NCBI RefSeq assembly: GCF_014898815.1
Contig: NW_026515539.1
Span: 1,488,001 to 1,552,000, forward strand
Reading direction: 5' to 3'
From: Panonychus citri
Lineage: Eukaryota; Arthropoda; Arachnida; Trombidiformes; Tetranychidae
Length of the DNA stretch: 64,000 nt
Numbering within the stretch: position 1 is the stretch's first letter; each line of letters starts with the position of its first letter. Shown piece after piece: positions 10,955 to 25,200 of the stretch. The notes under the pieces were generated by a model. The model made no database searches, had not been told where the DNA came from, and saw only the letters and a list, made by a program, of their open reading frames with translations. Both the position numbers and the translations under genes were made by a program.

Positions 10955-13900
10955 ATAGCATTACACAGAGCACTTTTCTTCTAAATTCTGATCCATAAAC
11001 GGAGGAAACTTTTTTCGTAAAAATTGAAAAAGGGGAGAGAAAATCAGAATAAGAGGAAAGATGAATCCGAAATGAGAAAGAAATAAAAAATTGTTACAGA
11101 CCAAAGAGTCGATTACTACTGGCAAATAGAAAGAGACAAAAGAAACATTCGAACCAGTGGCTCCTCCACATAAGAAAATGGCGACGCGCGCATGCGCAAA
11201 AGCGAGAGAACTGATGATAAAGAAGATAAAGAAAAAGAAAAGGCGGATCTTTAGGTTTCTGTTTCCTGTTTCTCCAAGTGACTAAATTTTTTCTTCTTCT
11301 TCTTTTTCTCTTGGTTTTCTTTCTCTCTCTTTCTTTTTAAAGAAGAGAGGAAAGAGAAGAGAGTGAACACATCATCATGATGGAAGAGAAGAGAGAGAGA
11401 AAAGAGAGAAAAAAGAGACAAGATGAGGATGAAGATGAAGATGGAGATTCTCCCTTATTTCCCTCCCTTTCCTCTTTTATTTTATTTTTTCTTCTTCTCT
11501 AACTCTTAACCCTCATCCTCTTTCTTTCTTCTCTTTCTTCTCTTTCTTTTATTCTTTATTCTTTCTCTCTCTCTCTCTCTTTCTAAGCTTAATCAACATA
11601 CTATATGATAATAAACATCAACCAGCCTTAGTTTTTTTCCTGTTAACCTCTAAAATTTTATCACCATCAACTTTCCCTCAATGTGTGTTTCTCATGGCGA
11701 TCTGATCATCTTCCTTTGCTCCATCGTCTTGGTTTTTGTCTTCATTTCTCTCTAACTTTTTCTTTCCTTTTCCTCTATCTCTCTCTCTCATTCTCTCTGC
11801 ATCTTCATCCAACTAAAGAATAATATAAATATTGAATCCTAAAAGAGCGGTAATATTCTCTGTTGTTTTTGGGTAAGATTAGAAGAGCGTTTTAGATGAA
11901 AGAAAACAAAAAAGAGAGCAAAAAGATTCCATATTTTGAATTCCATTCTACTCTTTTTCTTACCTTTCTTCTTTCTTTCTTTTTACCGTGTCCTCTCTCC
12001 CCAATTCTTTTCTTCTCTGACTCTCTTCTTCTTCTTAATTCTCTTCTCCAAAAACCCAAAACCAGTTTTAAGAGCCACTATTTTGAGACAAAATATTAAT
12101 TGGACTTGTTTTTTTGTTCGCTTCTCTTTTCTATTTGCCATTTTCTCTCTTTCATCTCTCTCACCTTAAAAGAGTAGAGTAAGAGAAGCATAAATACCAG
12201 TGCTATCTATAAATCGCTTAGAAAGCCCAAAATTTTTGAGAGCTTAATCCTCCCCTCCAGCCATCATCATCTCTAAAACCAGTACAACAGAACCCAAAAT
12301 GATCAACTTAATCCATTGGTGATGAACGACAATCAAAAACGTCTACAATTTATCTTCTTGGTGCCATCGCTTAAAAATCCAAATCATATCCCTCTCATTG
12401 GTGCTGTTTGGTAACCGTTTTTATTACATTTCCGCTTAGAAATGATCACAAATCTGCCACCATCATCCCCACCCCTCCTCCTCCTCCTCCTGCTCCAACT
12501 TTCTCTTTCTCTCTCTCTCCCTTATTTTCCCTCTCACTTTCCAGCACTAACAACACACACAAAGTGTGACATTATAAATAACAGAAAAAAACCAACATAG
12601 ACACTCTCATCCTCAACAATTAACTTAAATTACCACAAAAAAATATAAGACTAAAATCCCATATTAACTAATTACCTTTCTCATTTTTCTGATCCATGTT
12701 AATTGTGTAAACAATTTAACGAAATTCATATCAAACAATTAGCTACATTCAGAAAAAAAAGAAAACTAATTCCACTAATAACAAATACTTTTCTAGGTGT
12801 CATAAAAATTCAAATATCATCATCATCATCATCTCCCAACAATTAGCAAAATTGTTAATTACTTGATAAACTAAAATGTTACAATTGATATAAGAGTGAA
12901 AACATTTTATACCATTACAATTACTATTAATATGATGATGATATTTGATTCCATTTACTAACAACATCTAATTCAAATGTTGTTGTCTAGATAGTCAAAG
13001 GTAAACAAAATCATAAAACAAAGTTAATTACTCACAATTAGATGATATTATTAACAATTTACCTTTGATTCTAAAAATACTTCATCTTGGATTAACCAAA
13101 AGGAAATCACCAATAAGGGTTAGTATGAAAGTGTCCATTGTTTACTGGTCAGTTTTTTGCTTCATCTCATCATCATTTGGATATTTGGGTCAACTGGTTT
13201 AATCAACAACAAGATTCAAAGAAAGATTCGGATTTGATTAAAGGTTAATTGTGAAAAAAAAGGTTCAAATTGTTGGATAGCTGTTGAAAAGGTAACAATT
13301 TAAATGATCAACATCATCTATCCCAATTTAATTTATTCAAATGAGATCAACTTGATTAAATTGGAGGATAAAGGTTATCATCAAGAAGAAGGTCAATTTT
13401 TAGGACTGGATTACAACATTTCAACGATAATCATCACCATCATTAAACAACAACATCATCAATGGGATTAAATTAACTATCAAAATTTCAATTAAATTCT
13501 TCCTGTTAATCATCTTTTACCCAACAATCAGCCGCCATTATAAAGTGTTCATTGTTAAAGATTAGTTACCTTTAATAACCAGAAAAGAAAAAGATAAAAC
13601 CAGATTCAAAGTAACCAGAATGACCTAAAGCTCAACATGTTGAAACAACAATGAAAACAACTCGATTTCTTGATCATCTGTAGTATTATCATGATAATTA
13701 TCGTGATTAATTAATCCCAAATCCTCTGCAAACATAATCACTACAACGTTAGTTACAGTTAACAACTAATCGTGATCAGAATTGTTTCTGATTACCAAAC
13801 TAACATTTTCCATTGATAATCATCCTTTAATTGTTACACAATCAACAATTAACTGTTTTTTTTGCTGTTGTATTTGAAGCAACAAAATCAATTTTTACTC

Positions 13901-16000
13901 AAAAACAAGTTTAATGTTAATTAACCTTTTTTTTCCTGATTGACATAATTAACTTGAAGTCCTATTACAATTATGATTACGCTAATATAATAATGTATAT
14001 AAATTTGTATCAATCAATATGACGATCAACTAATTAATGATCAATTACAACAATTAATACAAAGGTAATGACGATGGTGATTATGGTAATAATCAACGGA
14101 TAGAAACAGTAAATCAGTTAATCATTTTCACTCTCAGTGCATTACAATTAACCTTTCACTTTGTTTTTTCAATCATATCAATTCCTGATTACAACTACTG
14201 AATCTTTAATTGTCTATCCTTAATTGTAGCAGTTAAACAATCAAAGTGAAAAATTAATAACATTTTCAAATGAATGTTTAAAAATAACAACAAATAACAA
14301 TCATAATGATGGTGAAAAGCAAATCAACTCAATCAATTGTTTCTTAAATTATTGACTAATTGTGATTTGAGGTTAAATTGATTGTATTGATTACCTTCCT
14401 TAATCAAGCCAACATCTAACAACCTTTTTTTTTGGTTAATTGTAACACTATTTGTACAGTTAATTAAGAAGCAATTTATTTTCACCTGGGAAAACAATAC
14501 TATTAATATATTGATTTCAATTGCAATTTAAATAACGATCAGTATGCCAACAATTAAGGTTTTTTGATTGTTTAAAACTGTTGGGTTTTTATTGTAATTG
14601 ATGAAAAACAAACTTTTTAATTGTAATCAAATTTAATGATTACGGAAATGGAGATGCTCAAAATCAATGATAACTAATTGTGATCTACAAGTTAATTGTC
14701 ACAATAACAATTAATATTGATAATCATTTAGTTTCCGATTAATTATTTTAGTTGTTAACATGATCAAAATTTAATGATTAACTAATTGTTAATCATCACC
14801 ACAGATAAATGAAACAATCAAATCAACCAATTGATTTCTAACATTTTCTTAAATTTCTATTTCATTGCTAATCAATTATGTCAATGTTAATAATTGGTTT
14901 TAATTGCAATTACAATTAGTTTGAAAATCTAATCAATTTAATTTTAATTGTGAGCAATCAACACATGATTTCAATTGTAATTGCTAATTGTTACAATGGA
15001 AATTTTTTCTAGTTCTTAATAATTAATTAACTATTTAATTTTTTTTCCTTTTACTGATTAAGTTATTATTAGTTAATGATTTAAATGTTAATTGTTTGAG
15101 AGGGTTAATTGTTGACCAACACATTTACTTTGCTAAATGTTATGCTCACAAGATTAAGGTGATTAGTTAATTGTTAATGAATTTATTTCGTATAAATATA
15201 TATTTAGTTTTCTTTTAAGATTTAAATGTCTAATTGATTGATTGTTTGGTTGACGTAATTAACTAATTGTATGAGTTTTAAAACAACAATTTAACAATTA
15301 GTTAACACGATTAAAGGTATTAACAAGATGATTAGTTAAAGGTTACAAGTTAATTGATGAATGATGATTATTAAAATTGTTTCAACAACTTCAAGGTTTT
15401 AACAATTAACCATTTGACAATTAAAACTAATTGTTGGACAAATAATTTAATTTTTTTCTTAACTTTCGTGTTACAATCAACTAAATCTTGATCATAATCA
15501 ACTAATTGTAATGCAAATAATAAATTATTTTAGATTTAGGTCAAAATCTGATAATTTCATTATTATTATTTTCACCAAATTAAATTGTTATATTATTAAT
15601 GATAACAATTTGATTAACAATATTATTTATATTAATATAAATACAATTAAGTTATTGATAGATAAATAAATTGTTATCAACTGACCAACTGATTGTTATC
15701 ATAATCAGGTTAATTGTGATTCAACAAACAAAAATCATTGTTACATCCAAAACTTCAATATTTCATAACAATTGAAACTGAATTAAAAAGTTCAGCCAAC
15801 AATTGACCTAATTGTTGAAAGTGAAAACTCATTTAATCAATACAATTAATTGATTGACCATTGACTGGCCTTTGCCACTTATTGATTAGCAACAATTTAA
15901 ATTAATTTGAGACTTTATTGTAATAACAATTACAATGAATTTCCATTAATTATTAAAGGTAATCAAAATGAAACGTTTCCGTTTCCTTAATATAATTAAT
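10955..16000. other. Gene desert, part 1: innexin upstream region
   Basis: No gene is recognised. From 11250 to 12180 there is a long polypyrimidine-rich stretch (CTTTCTC) that produces spurious open frames. From 12600 onward the sequence is AT-rich and dense in AACAATTA/TAATTGTT words, for example AACAATTAAC at 13845 and 15401. No RNA gene or transposon termini were seen. Confidence 0.5.
11175..11198. promoter_or_regulatory. YY1/Pho-type core plus NRF-1 palindrome upstream of innexin
   Basis: CGCGCATGCGCA at 11187-11198 is an exact match to the NRF-1 (Ewg in flies) consensus YGCGCATGCGCR. AAAATGGCG at 11175-11183 contains the YY1/Pho core (ATGGC). They lie about 280-300 nt upstream of the innexin ATG, in an otherwise AT-rich region where CpG-rich 12-mers are rare. 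This suggests the innexin core promoter or TSS zone. Function is inferred from motif identity and position. Confidence 0.55.
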
Positions 16001-16511
16001 ATTTAATTGTTACATCAGATTGGAAATTAAAGTTGATAAAAACTACATCAATCTACGTCTCTATCTCTGTGTTAATGATTACCGTCAATGATTAAGTCAA
16101 CTAATTAAGTGAAAAGGCAAATTAGATTCCAAATTGTGTCAATTCAATGTCAAATAGTTAACTAATTATTTACTAATCATGTTTACTGTCAACTTGGTTG
16201 AGTTACTTTGAATTTTAATCAGTTATGTTTGTAACATAATCGTCATCATCATCATAGGACGAGGGTGGGACAGAGGTGATGATAAAAATAACAATAGACA
16301 TTAAATATAACAATTAATTGATGACGATGATGATGTGAAAGTATCGGTTGACAAAAAAGCAAAAGGTACCATGAGTATGTACACTTGGTTGATGATGAAG
16401 ATGAAGATGATGATCATGATGATGAAAAATCATTGAGGAGTGGAAAAGAAAGGGAACATTTTTTTCGGAAGAGAAAATAAAGAAGAAGATGACAAGGAAT
16501 GGAAAGAAAAT

Positions 16512-16513
<2 letters not shown>

Positions 16514-16577
<64 letters not shown>
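16514..16577 (+). repeat. (AG)n dinucleotide microsatellite, 64 nt
   Basis: An uninterrupted AG repeat, the longest simple repeat in the window. It creates a spurious Arg/Glu-repeat open frame. Confidence 0.97.
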
Positions 16578-16579
<2 letters not shown>

Positions 16580-16701
16580 TAATATTTCCTCATTGATGAT
16601 GAATTTTCATCTTTTCTTTCATTCAGATACAACAACATGAAGATAAAATTTTAACTCAGAATTTTCGCCAAAGCAACAGGTTTCTCATCTCACCTACCTG
16701 A

Positions 16702-16734
<33 letters not shown>

Positions 16735-19700
16735 CTCACTATTCTCACTCAGGTCAACAACCATCATCATCATGACTACCGTGATTCAGGGACCAGTCAT
16801 GAAGATATGAGAGAGGGAGGGAAACACCAAGTTAAGGTCAAGTAGAAGAGAAGAAAAAAATTCTTAAAAGAGAGAGAGAGAGAGAAGATGGAGAAACCTT
16901 GATGATGTGGTATTTTATCAAGTCCGGTTTTTCATCTTTATCATTCTCACAAACAGAAAAAATGTTCATCTCTCCCTCATCCTCATCTTCATCTTCATCA
17001 TCTCCAAACTGATGATCATCATCACCAACCTCATGGTTGATTAACCAGATAATTTGATTGGTATTTCAAGGTGGAGCTCATTCAAAAACATATTCACTTG
17101 ATGATAATTTTGCAAGAATTTTTTCCCCTTCAATCTTTGCCCCTTTTCTTCATCATCTTACCTGTTGAAGATGAAGATGGAGATGATGAAGATCATGATG
17201 AAGAGGAAGAAATAAAGACTCACCATTGACTATAACTTATTACAACTTTTTTTCTTCTTCCATCATAATAATAACATTAAATTTTCTTGGGTTAAGGTAC
17301 ATTGATCTTCTCACTGGCAACGTAACAACAATAACCAACTAACTAAATCAACTAATGATTCTGATTGTTATTTAGTATTTTTTTTGTAATTCTAGTTAGT
17401 TGATTGTGTTTGATGAGCCCAGGTAAATGTTTACCGGTAAAGATAAATTTTAATCATATTCATGGTCACGTTCAGGTAACTACAATTAAACATACACACA
17501 CCTAATGTATTTCAACGTGTACGTCACACTGATTGTTGTTGTTACCATTTTTTATTATATTGTTTCATATTGATTGTAAATTGTTATCCCAAATGATTAG
17601 CATTTCGTCAGACAATTAAAAAGTTTTCCAGAAAACATCAAGACACAAAAAAAGCTCACAACAACAACAACATCAACTTAATCATCAATTTTGTTTTGTT
17701 TTTCTCAGGTAAACTAACAACAATTAAACTCAACAAGAGGTAACAATTTATTGTCTTTGTTAATTGTATCACTACTTGGGATTTGCTTGGTTGCATTTAA
17801 AGTGCTTACGTGCTAACGATCAACGTTATTAGCGCTAATGGTAATAATAATAATCCTTAACGATTATCATTATGGATTCCAAATGATTAGAACTTTTTTT
17901 CGCAGTTCTTTTTTTTTCTTACCTTGATTTTAACTTTTTTTTCTCAATAATTTGTTAGCATTTCATGAGAATCTCATTTTTTTTTCTTCTTACCTGGATG
18001 ATAATCATGATAGATGATGATCGTTGGGAGGAATAAGGATAAGGTGGGTTAGGGTTAAAGGGATCAACTGATTAGTTGTTAATTGTTGCTAATTTTTTTG
18101 CTTGTTTCTCTTGGTTAATAACCTTGAAATTGTTCACAATTAGCGACGTTTTTTGTTTCCATGATTAAGATAATTTTGTTTACCATGTTTACTTATCATC
18201 ACTTTTGATTATCTTAATCAGTCATTGTCTTAGGATTTAATTGTTGTCGACATAATTAGGATTAGTTGATTAGATTTTTCATCGAGATTTGGTTTTTTTT
18301 TGTAAAAATCAAAGTTTACTTTTAATTGTTGTTAAAGTTTTCCCATGTTTGGGTAAAGTCAATGAAACAACAATTACAATTTTCCCTGAGCATCAATAAT
18401 TTACATCTAATTAGACCACAATTAACTTTTCTTATGTTGTGAGACATTTAAAAATTATTATTATTACTATTCAGATATTGACTCATTGATTTCACATGTA
18501 TCAACAATTAGTAAAGGTAATCAAGTGAATTAATAACAATTAGCAAACTAATTTCATTCAAACTAATACAATGTTTTCAATATTGGTCCAGGAAACAACA
18601 ATTAAATTGTTTTCCCGTTTTGATTGAGACAATTAACTTTATCCGGATTAATTTTTTTTTCCCATGGTTGATTAACTAATTGTATTATTACATTTATTGT
18701 TTATACAATCAACTAATTAATGATTATAATTATTATTAATCACTTTCATCAATTAATATCATACATTGATTGATATCAATTGAGTTAATGATGAGTAATG
18801 TGTTAATTAAATGATGATGTTAACAAAATTAAAACTTAAATTGTCATTGATATACTTACCTGTTCATCAAAATTAACTTGATTGTCAATTCATTTGAAAC
18901 AATTTAACCTCAAACCTAATATTATTACAATCAAATTGTATCCATTCAAATTAAAAAAATATACAAACGTAAACATTGATTGTTGGTTAATCATGACAAC
19001 AATCAATAATCATAAATATTTGTTTTATCAACAATCAACAACGATAACATTGACATTTGTCTCGTGATAATAATAACTAGGTCAGCATCATTGATTTAAC
19101 CTTGTTAACTGTTTACAATCATCAAGATGATTAACAGTCAAATTAAATTGTGATTTACGTTTCTCATTCTCATAATTTAAATGCGATTAACAATTAAAAT
19201 CACAAGTAAAATATTATCATTGTTTTGGTTTCATAATTATCACATTATCATCATCAACTTAATGATGATTACAAACATTGTGATTGTAACAATTAGTGAG
19301 TAATTTATTAATATCAACAGAATACATGAAACAATGAGTTGACATTTGTTGACGACTAATAATAGACTCAGATTACATCAGAATTTATCTCCTGAATCCA
19401 GAACTTTCTGGTAAAGGGGAAAATAAATTATAATGCTAACTCATGGTGATTATTATCTTTCTTATCATCATCATGAAATTTGTCAACAATCAAGAGGAAA
19501 AGTCAACGAAATGTTTTCCCAACAAGAGAATTGAAATATTTGCATCAATTTGATTGAAATCTCGAGAGTTTAAAGTTAATTACGAAAATGATAATTGATG
19601 TTAATTGATGAATGAATTTTGTAGAGATGATAATTTGGAAATGAGGAAGAGGAAAGTTACGTCTGAACGTTTTTATTGATCGATTATCGTATTTACCTCA

Positions 19701-19850
19701 TTTTCTGTATCCTAATTTGATTTTCTTTCTTTTTTCTATTTCTTCCTATGGGTTCTTGTTCGTTACGAAAAAAGAGATGAGAAAAGAAAGAGAAAACTGT
19801 CTTACTCGTAAGTTCGAACTCTCAGGTCAATGGCCTATGAGAGAAACCAG

Positions 19851-19872
19851 GAACTTGGTTGGAACCAAGTTC
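19851..19872. repeat. 22-nt palindrome with GG centre
   Basis: GAACTTGGTT at 19851-19860 is the exact reverse complement of AACCAAGTTC at 19863-19872, with a GG spacer. It lies in the gene desert. Confidence 0.9.
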
Positions 19873-20156
19873 AAGGATCGCTCACAGAACTTACTCAGAA
19901 TTCATGTTACTTACGATTCCGAGGCTGCGTCTTCATCTATGGAAGATAAAAAGATTATTGTAAATGAACACATACGATCCAAGGACAGAGAAGAAAAGTA
20001 AGTGACGTCGAAAGAGAAGACGAAAGTGAGAGAGAGAGAGAAAAAAAGTTGTGACGAAGAGGGTTAGTGAGACAGAGGAAGATGATAATCTCCATGGAGG
20101 AAGAAAAAGACAGAGAAGAAAAGACTTCCTCTAGTATCGAAAGTATTGTAATGACG

Positions 20157-20158
<2 letters not shown>

Positions 20159-20190
<32 letters not shown>
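20159..20190 (+). repeat. (TC)n microsatellite
   Basis: About 16 uninterrupted TC units. Confidence 0.95.
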
Positions 20191-20197
<7 letters not shown>

Positions 20198-22249
20198 TTC
20201 CCTTTGATTTTCGTTACATTTCAAGTCAAGTAACATGAGAATCAGAATTATGATCATGATGATCATCTACTTTTTTCTAAGTGGAAACAGAATCTCCTGA
20301 GAAAAGAGAAAAATAAACTATTATCTCTGGAGGTGGAAAACGAAGATGATAAAGACGGAAGACATTGAGATTCTCTCTCTCTCTCTCTTTATTCTTCTCT
20401 TCCTTACTCATTATCTTCTTCTTCTCCTACTTTTCCACCTACTTCCTCTATTCTCCCTCCCCAATCTTCCTTAGGTTTCTCTGTCTTCCTCTTTCTTTCT
20501 CGAATTGAAACTGTACCAAAATTAGAATTGATCGATGAACGAAAAGGTTATTGAACTTTTCGTTCGACTTTTCGTTTTCTTCGTTTCCGGAATTCATTCT
20601 CTCTTTCTTTTTCTGTTCATCTTTCGTCTCTTCTTTCTTCCTTTTATCGTCCTTATATCTTTTTCTCCTCCTTCCCAATAACTAATAACCCATCATGATG
20701 ATAATCTTTCAAAAATCTCAATGAAACTAAGAGATAATCACTTATCCAATTATCTGTCCAACCCTTGAATCCTTTCAACAAATCAACAAACTTATCAAAT
20801 AACAATTAAAACCCACAGATATCAACAAATCATTCAATCCAATCATAATTAATTAACAAATCAACCTAATCACTAATCAGATGACAAACAAATGAGAAGC
20901 AAATATCATCTCTGATAATCATAATATTATCACAATTAAGTCAAGAAAATAATTTGATTACTTAATCAACAATCATTGTTAACAAAATTATCACACTGAA
21001 ATACATAATATTTACACAAATTATGTCTTAATTTTTTAAGATTAACTAATCAGATTAAGTTAATCCTGATTGACCTTTATAATGAAACAACCGAAAAGAT
21101 GAAAAATGTTTACACATCATCATCATAATCATTTCCATGTTTATCTACATGATATTTAATGTGAAAATTATATCTACTTGATACACCATGAGATATATAA
21201 TATACACATGTATATTTCAATTCCAGAATTCTGAGACCAGAATTTATTTCATGATGGAAAATGAAAAGAAAGAGAAAAAGAAAGACTTTCAGTCATGGAG
21301 CATTGACCTTTTTTCTCAAGCCTTTTATTCCCATAGACTTTGTATTATTATTCCTCAGTGAGAATTGTATCATTTATATAGTGATAAAGATCTGGAATTC
21401 AGTTCAGTAGATAAACATGAACATGAGAGAATACATAAAATCTAAAATGCTCATGTTTCCATGATTCTTTGATCCATAATTTTTCACTTCCATCGATTGG
21501 ATTATCATTAAATTATAATTTTCCATTGTAATGACAAGAAAAACACAGAGAAACTCCAATGGTAACAATCAACAAATCGATAAATTAGTTCTGCCTGTTA
21601 ACCATTAGTAGATTTCCAATTAGACAACAATTAACTTAATTGTTGACTCAAATTCAAATTCCAATGGTAAACAATTGAAAAGCTTTTCTTTTTAGGTTAA
21701 TGTTGCTTTTTTTTTACAATTTTCATTATAACAATTAACTAATTGTAGAGTAACACCCATACCCAATATCACTGTCATTCATATGATTTAATGATTAATA
21801 AACACATTGATCGACAACAATTATGTCTACATCATCATCAACATGAAGTAATTTAATTAATTTAAAAAAAAATACAAAATCAACTGAATTAATTGATTAG
21901 TTACAAATGGGGAAAATTTTACAATTGAAATCAAACCTAATAAATTTAAAAAAAGACCCAATCATTAAATTGAGAATCTGGTTAACAATCAAATCTAATA
22001 AGCTCATTAACAGCTACTATTATTCAACTGAATGCTCAGAATTAGGATAATAATATGGTAACTATGGTAACCAGAATTTTCTGAAACACTTTTTTTTTGT
22101 TATTCTCATTATATTATAACATATAAGATGGAATTGAAATCAATAATAAGCCAATATAATAGTAGACAATTTAGTTGGGAACAATTAACTTTAGATGAAA
22201 ATTTTAACTGTTCAGTAAAAAGAGTAAACCTGAATAATGAAAGCTAATT

Positions 22250-25200
22250 AATTAGTAATTAAAACAATATTCGTGGAAAGAGATGAAGAAGAAGAAAAAA
22301 AAATCCAATGTAACATTAAATTCCCATTGAAAGTTATTACCTTTTTATTGCATCTCTTTTGCCTTCTACTTCCTCTTCCTCCTCTTCTCGATAAAACCAT
22401 CACCACCCACCCAACACCCACCCCGGTGTGTTTTCCATCCATTCTCCTTCCATATTGAGTTCCTACTCCCATGAACGAGAAAGAGACAGAGAGACAGAGA
22501 GAAGGAGAGAGGGAGAGAGTAAGGTAAACTTTCTCTCTATCTTTTTCTAAATGTTCTAGTCTCACAAATCGATTTCCCTGTTAACATACATATGAACTTT
22601 CCATGCGTCGATATCTATCATCTATCTTATCCACCCCAATGCCTCTTCCACCTTCAACCATCATCACCACCGCCACTTCATCATCATCATCATTTTCTTG
22701 TAGTTTCCATGGTGACAAAAGTTACATAACATAAATAATATCTTCATCTTCACCAATATTATAATAACATTAAATATCTTCCTGAATACTATTAGTATTT
22801 ATAGCCTATCACCAGAAATGCAAGGCAATTTTCACTTAATTGCTGATCACTAATCTAGTTTGTGATAATTTCAACTGATTGTTTCATCTAATCAGTGATT
22901 AGTGTTGAGAGATTAGCTCATGAAATTTTCAGGGAAAATGAGAGATAAATAAAACAACAAATAGAAGCCAAAATTTTCTGGTTTCAAATATATAAAACCT
23001 GAAGAAAAAACCAGAATAATTGATTGATATTTTCTTTCAATATTAATACATACAAACAGTTTCATCTTTGATTGTTAACAATTAAAAGTTAATTCATTCG
23101 GTTCATTGATTGTTTTATAAGATCTGTAACTGGATTAACTTTTTTGATTTCTCGATCAGATCAAAGTTAAAAGGTTTCACTTTGTCAATCTTATGTTATT
23201 GTTTGGGTTGATTTATTAATGATAATCGAGTAATCAAATTGTCACAATTTACCGTTTATTATTATATTGTTGTTGATTATAACAATTAGCTATTTGTCAC
23301 AATTGTGGTTAAGGTGATTTACTTGATTGTTCAACTATCAATGAAAACAAGGAAAAAATAAATTTTCATCTCTACAATTAAATAGTAAATCATTAGGAAC
23401 CCTTGGCCTTATTTAATCACAATTTAATCATAATTAATGATATATATTTAATCATAATGATCATCATCAAGTCTCACCAGCCTTGATTTTGTTAACCTAT
23501 CAAGGAAACATCAATTGCAATCAGTTAATTGTGATTTTGACCTACGATTGATCATTATTATTAAATTGAAATAAATTGACCAGCTATCTCATTATAACTG
23601 AATTAAATTTAATTGTATGACTCTTAGTAACTAAATACTTTTAAATTGTTGATGAAATTTTCCTGAACACGAAAATCAAATCTATTTAATGACAATTAGC
23701 AAACCGATTTAATCAAACAATCTGATCTGAACACAATTAGACACATTTCAACAGCAATTTATAAATTATCAATTTAATTTGATCACTAATTTACATGACA
23801 AACCAATTTATTGTCAACTATTAGCATATATCAATTATAAGTGAAAGTTAATCTTGAACAATCAAGTTGATTATCAACAATTAACTTTGAAAAAAAAAGT
23901 TACCCTTTGACTATTTAAATTGTTTTTGCTTAAAATCCATCTTTAATTTGATATCATCAAATTAGATTAAACAATTAACTGGGAACCCACCAAGGTTAAT
24001 TTAAAGTCCAAAGTGATTAGCAGTTAATAATCAGCTGATAATCAAGATCAGTAATTTGAGTTGGAAAATTGAATTAATCATCTTGTTAAAACTTTCTAAT
24101 CAATTGTAACTTTAGACAACTTTTCATTAGGACAATTTAATACAACGGTCATTGGCTCTGTCTATGTTTACAGCAATTTAAGTTGATTGTTATTTAACAC
24201 AATCAGTTTATGATTAACATAGTTATCATCATGTTGTCATCATGAAAATTCAAGGTTATCATCATTAACTTGAGTCAATAAATAGTTAATATCAAATAAT
24301 AGGAATCAAAATAAACAAAACCAAAATTCATGAATCCTAATTTTGATTAACACTAACCAACAATCAACAGCAATTTAATAAATTATCCAGTTGATTATTG
24401 TAATTTAATGTTTACCTTATTTTTTTTTACTACTTTATTAATATTAGATCATCATGAAGAAGCTCAAACAATTTAATTTAATTTTCAACAATCAACGAGG
24501 TAAAAAAATGTATTATTATTATTATTTAAGGTTCAAGGTTGAACAATTTAACTTTCAGATTAACAATAAATGAATTTCAATTGATTTAAAAGTTGATTGT
24601 TAGTTTGGTAATATTTGATCACGATTAACAATTTAACTACAATATATTCATGATAATTGGCAGAAAACAATATTATAATCTAACAAGAGGGGATTAAGAT
24701 TAAAAGTTAATCCATAATCGTTAATCTGGTTAAAACTTTTTCTTATAACAATTTAAGTTTGATTTCTAATGTTACATATACTTTACATTGGAATAGATTT
24801 TTTAATTGTTGCAATTAGAATTGACTAACAGTTGATATAAGATAATTGTTGCCAAAATGTTACACTAGATTATCCTGGATGATTAAGCTTAATTATTACA
24901 TAATAATCAATGTTTAAATTGTTGCCAAGTCTATGAATAGATTTTCGGGAAAAGGGAAAACTTTTTTTTTCTAAGTGATTAGTTGATTGTAGTTGATGAT
25001 TAAATAACAACTCGAATCTAATTTCATCCGATTACAATTGTCTCTGATTAAACGAGGAAATCAGTTAATTCCTATGAACTCTACCACAGAGGTTAATTGT
25101 AATGGTAACAATTTAAAAGCCGAAACGAGTAAAAAAAAACTCTCACTGAATTTAATTGTTACCATTGAAAAAAAAGATTCACTTTTTTTACTCAACTGAT

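Larger units (their letters stand above)
16000..22250. other. Gene desert, part 2
   Basis: No convincing gene. It contains the longest GA tract of the window (16514-16577), TGA/ATC trinucleotide tracts around 16230-17220, a 12-bp palindrome ATTAGCGCTAAT at 17828-17839, and a 22-nt palindrome at 19851-19872. A CT tract is at 20159-20190. An open frame at 19717-20001 is short and lacks recognisable features. Confidence 0.5.

Noticed and set aside
16440..16640. Arg/Glu repeat open frame
   Set aside because: It is the translation of the 64-nt AG microsatellite.
19717..20001. 94-codon open frame in the desert
   Set aside because: Begins in a pyrimidine tract, has no recognisable domain or splice partners; the only notable content is the GAACTTGGTT palindrome, reported separately.
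22057..22072. X-box-like GGTAAC-TAT-GGTAACC
   Set aside because: The second half-site breaks the RRNRAC consensus on either strand, and there is no nearby gene.
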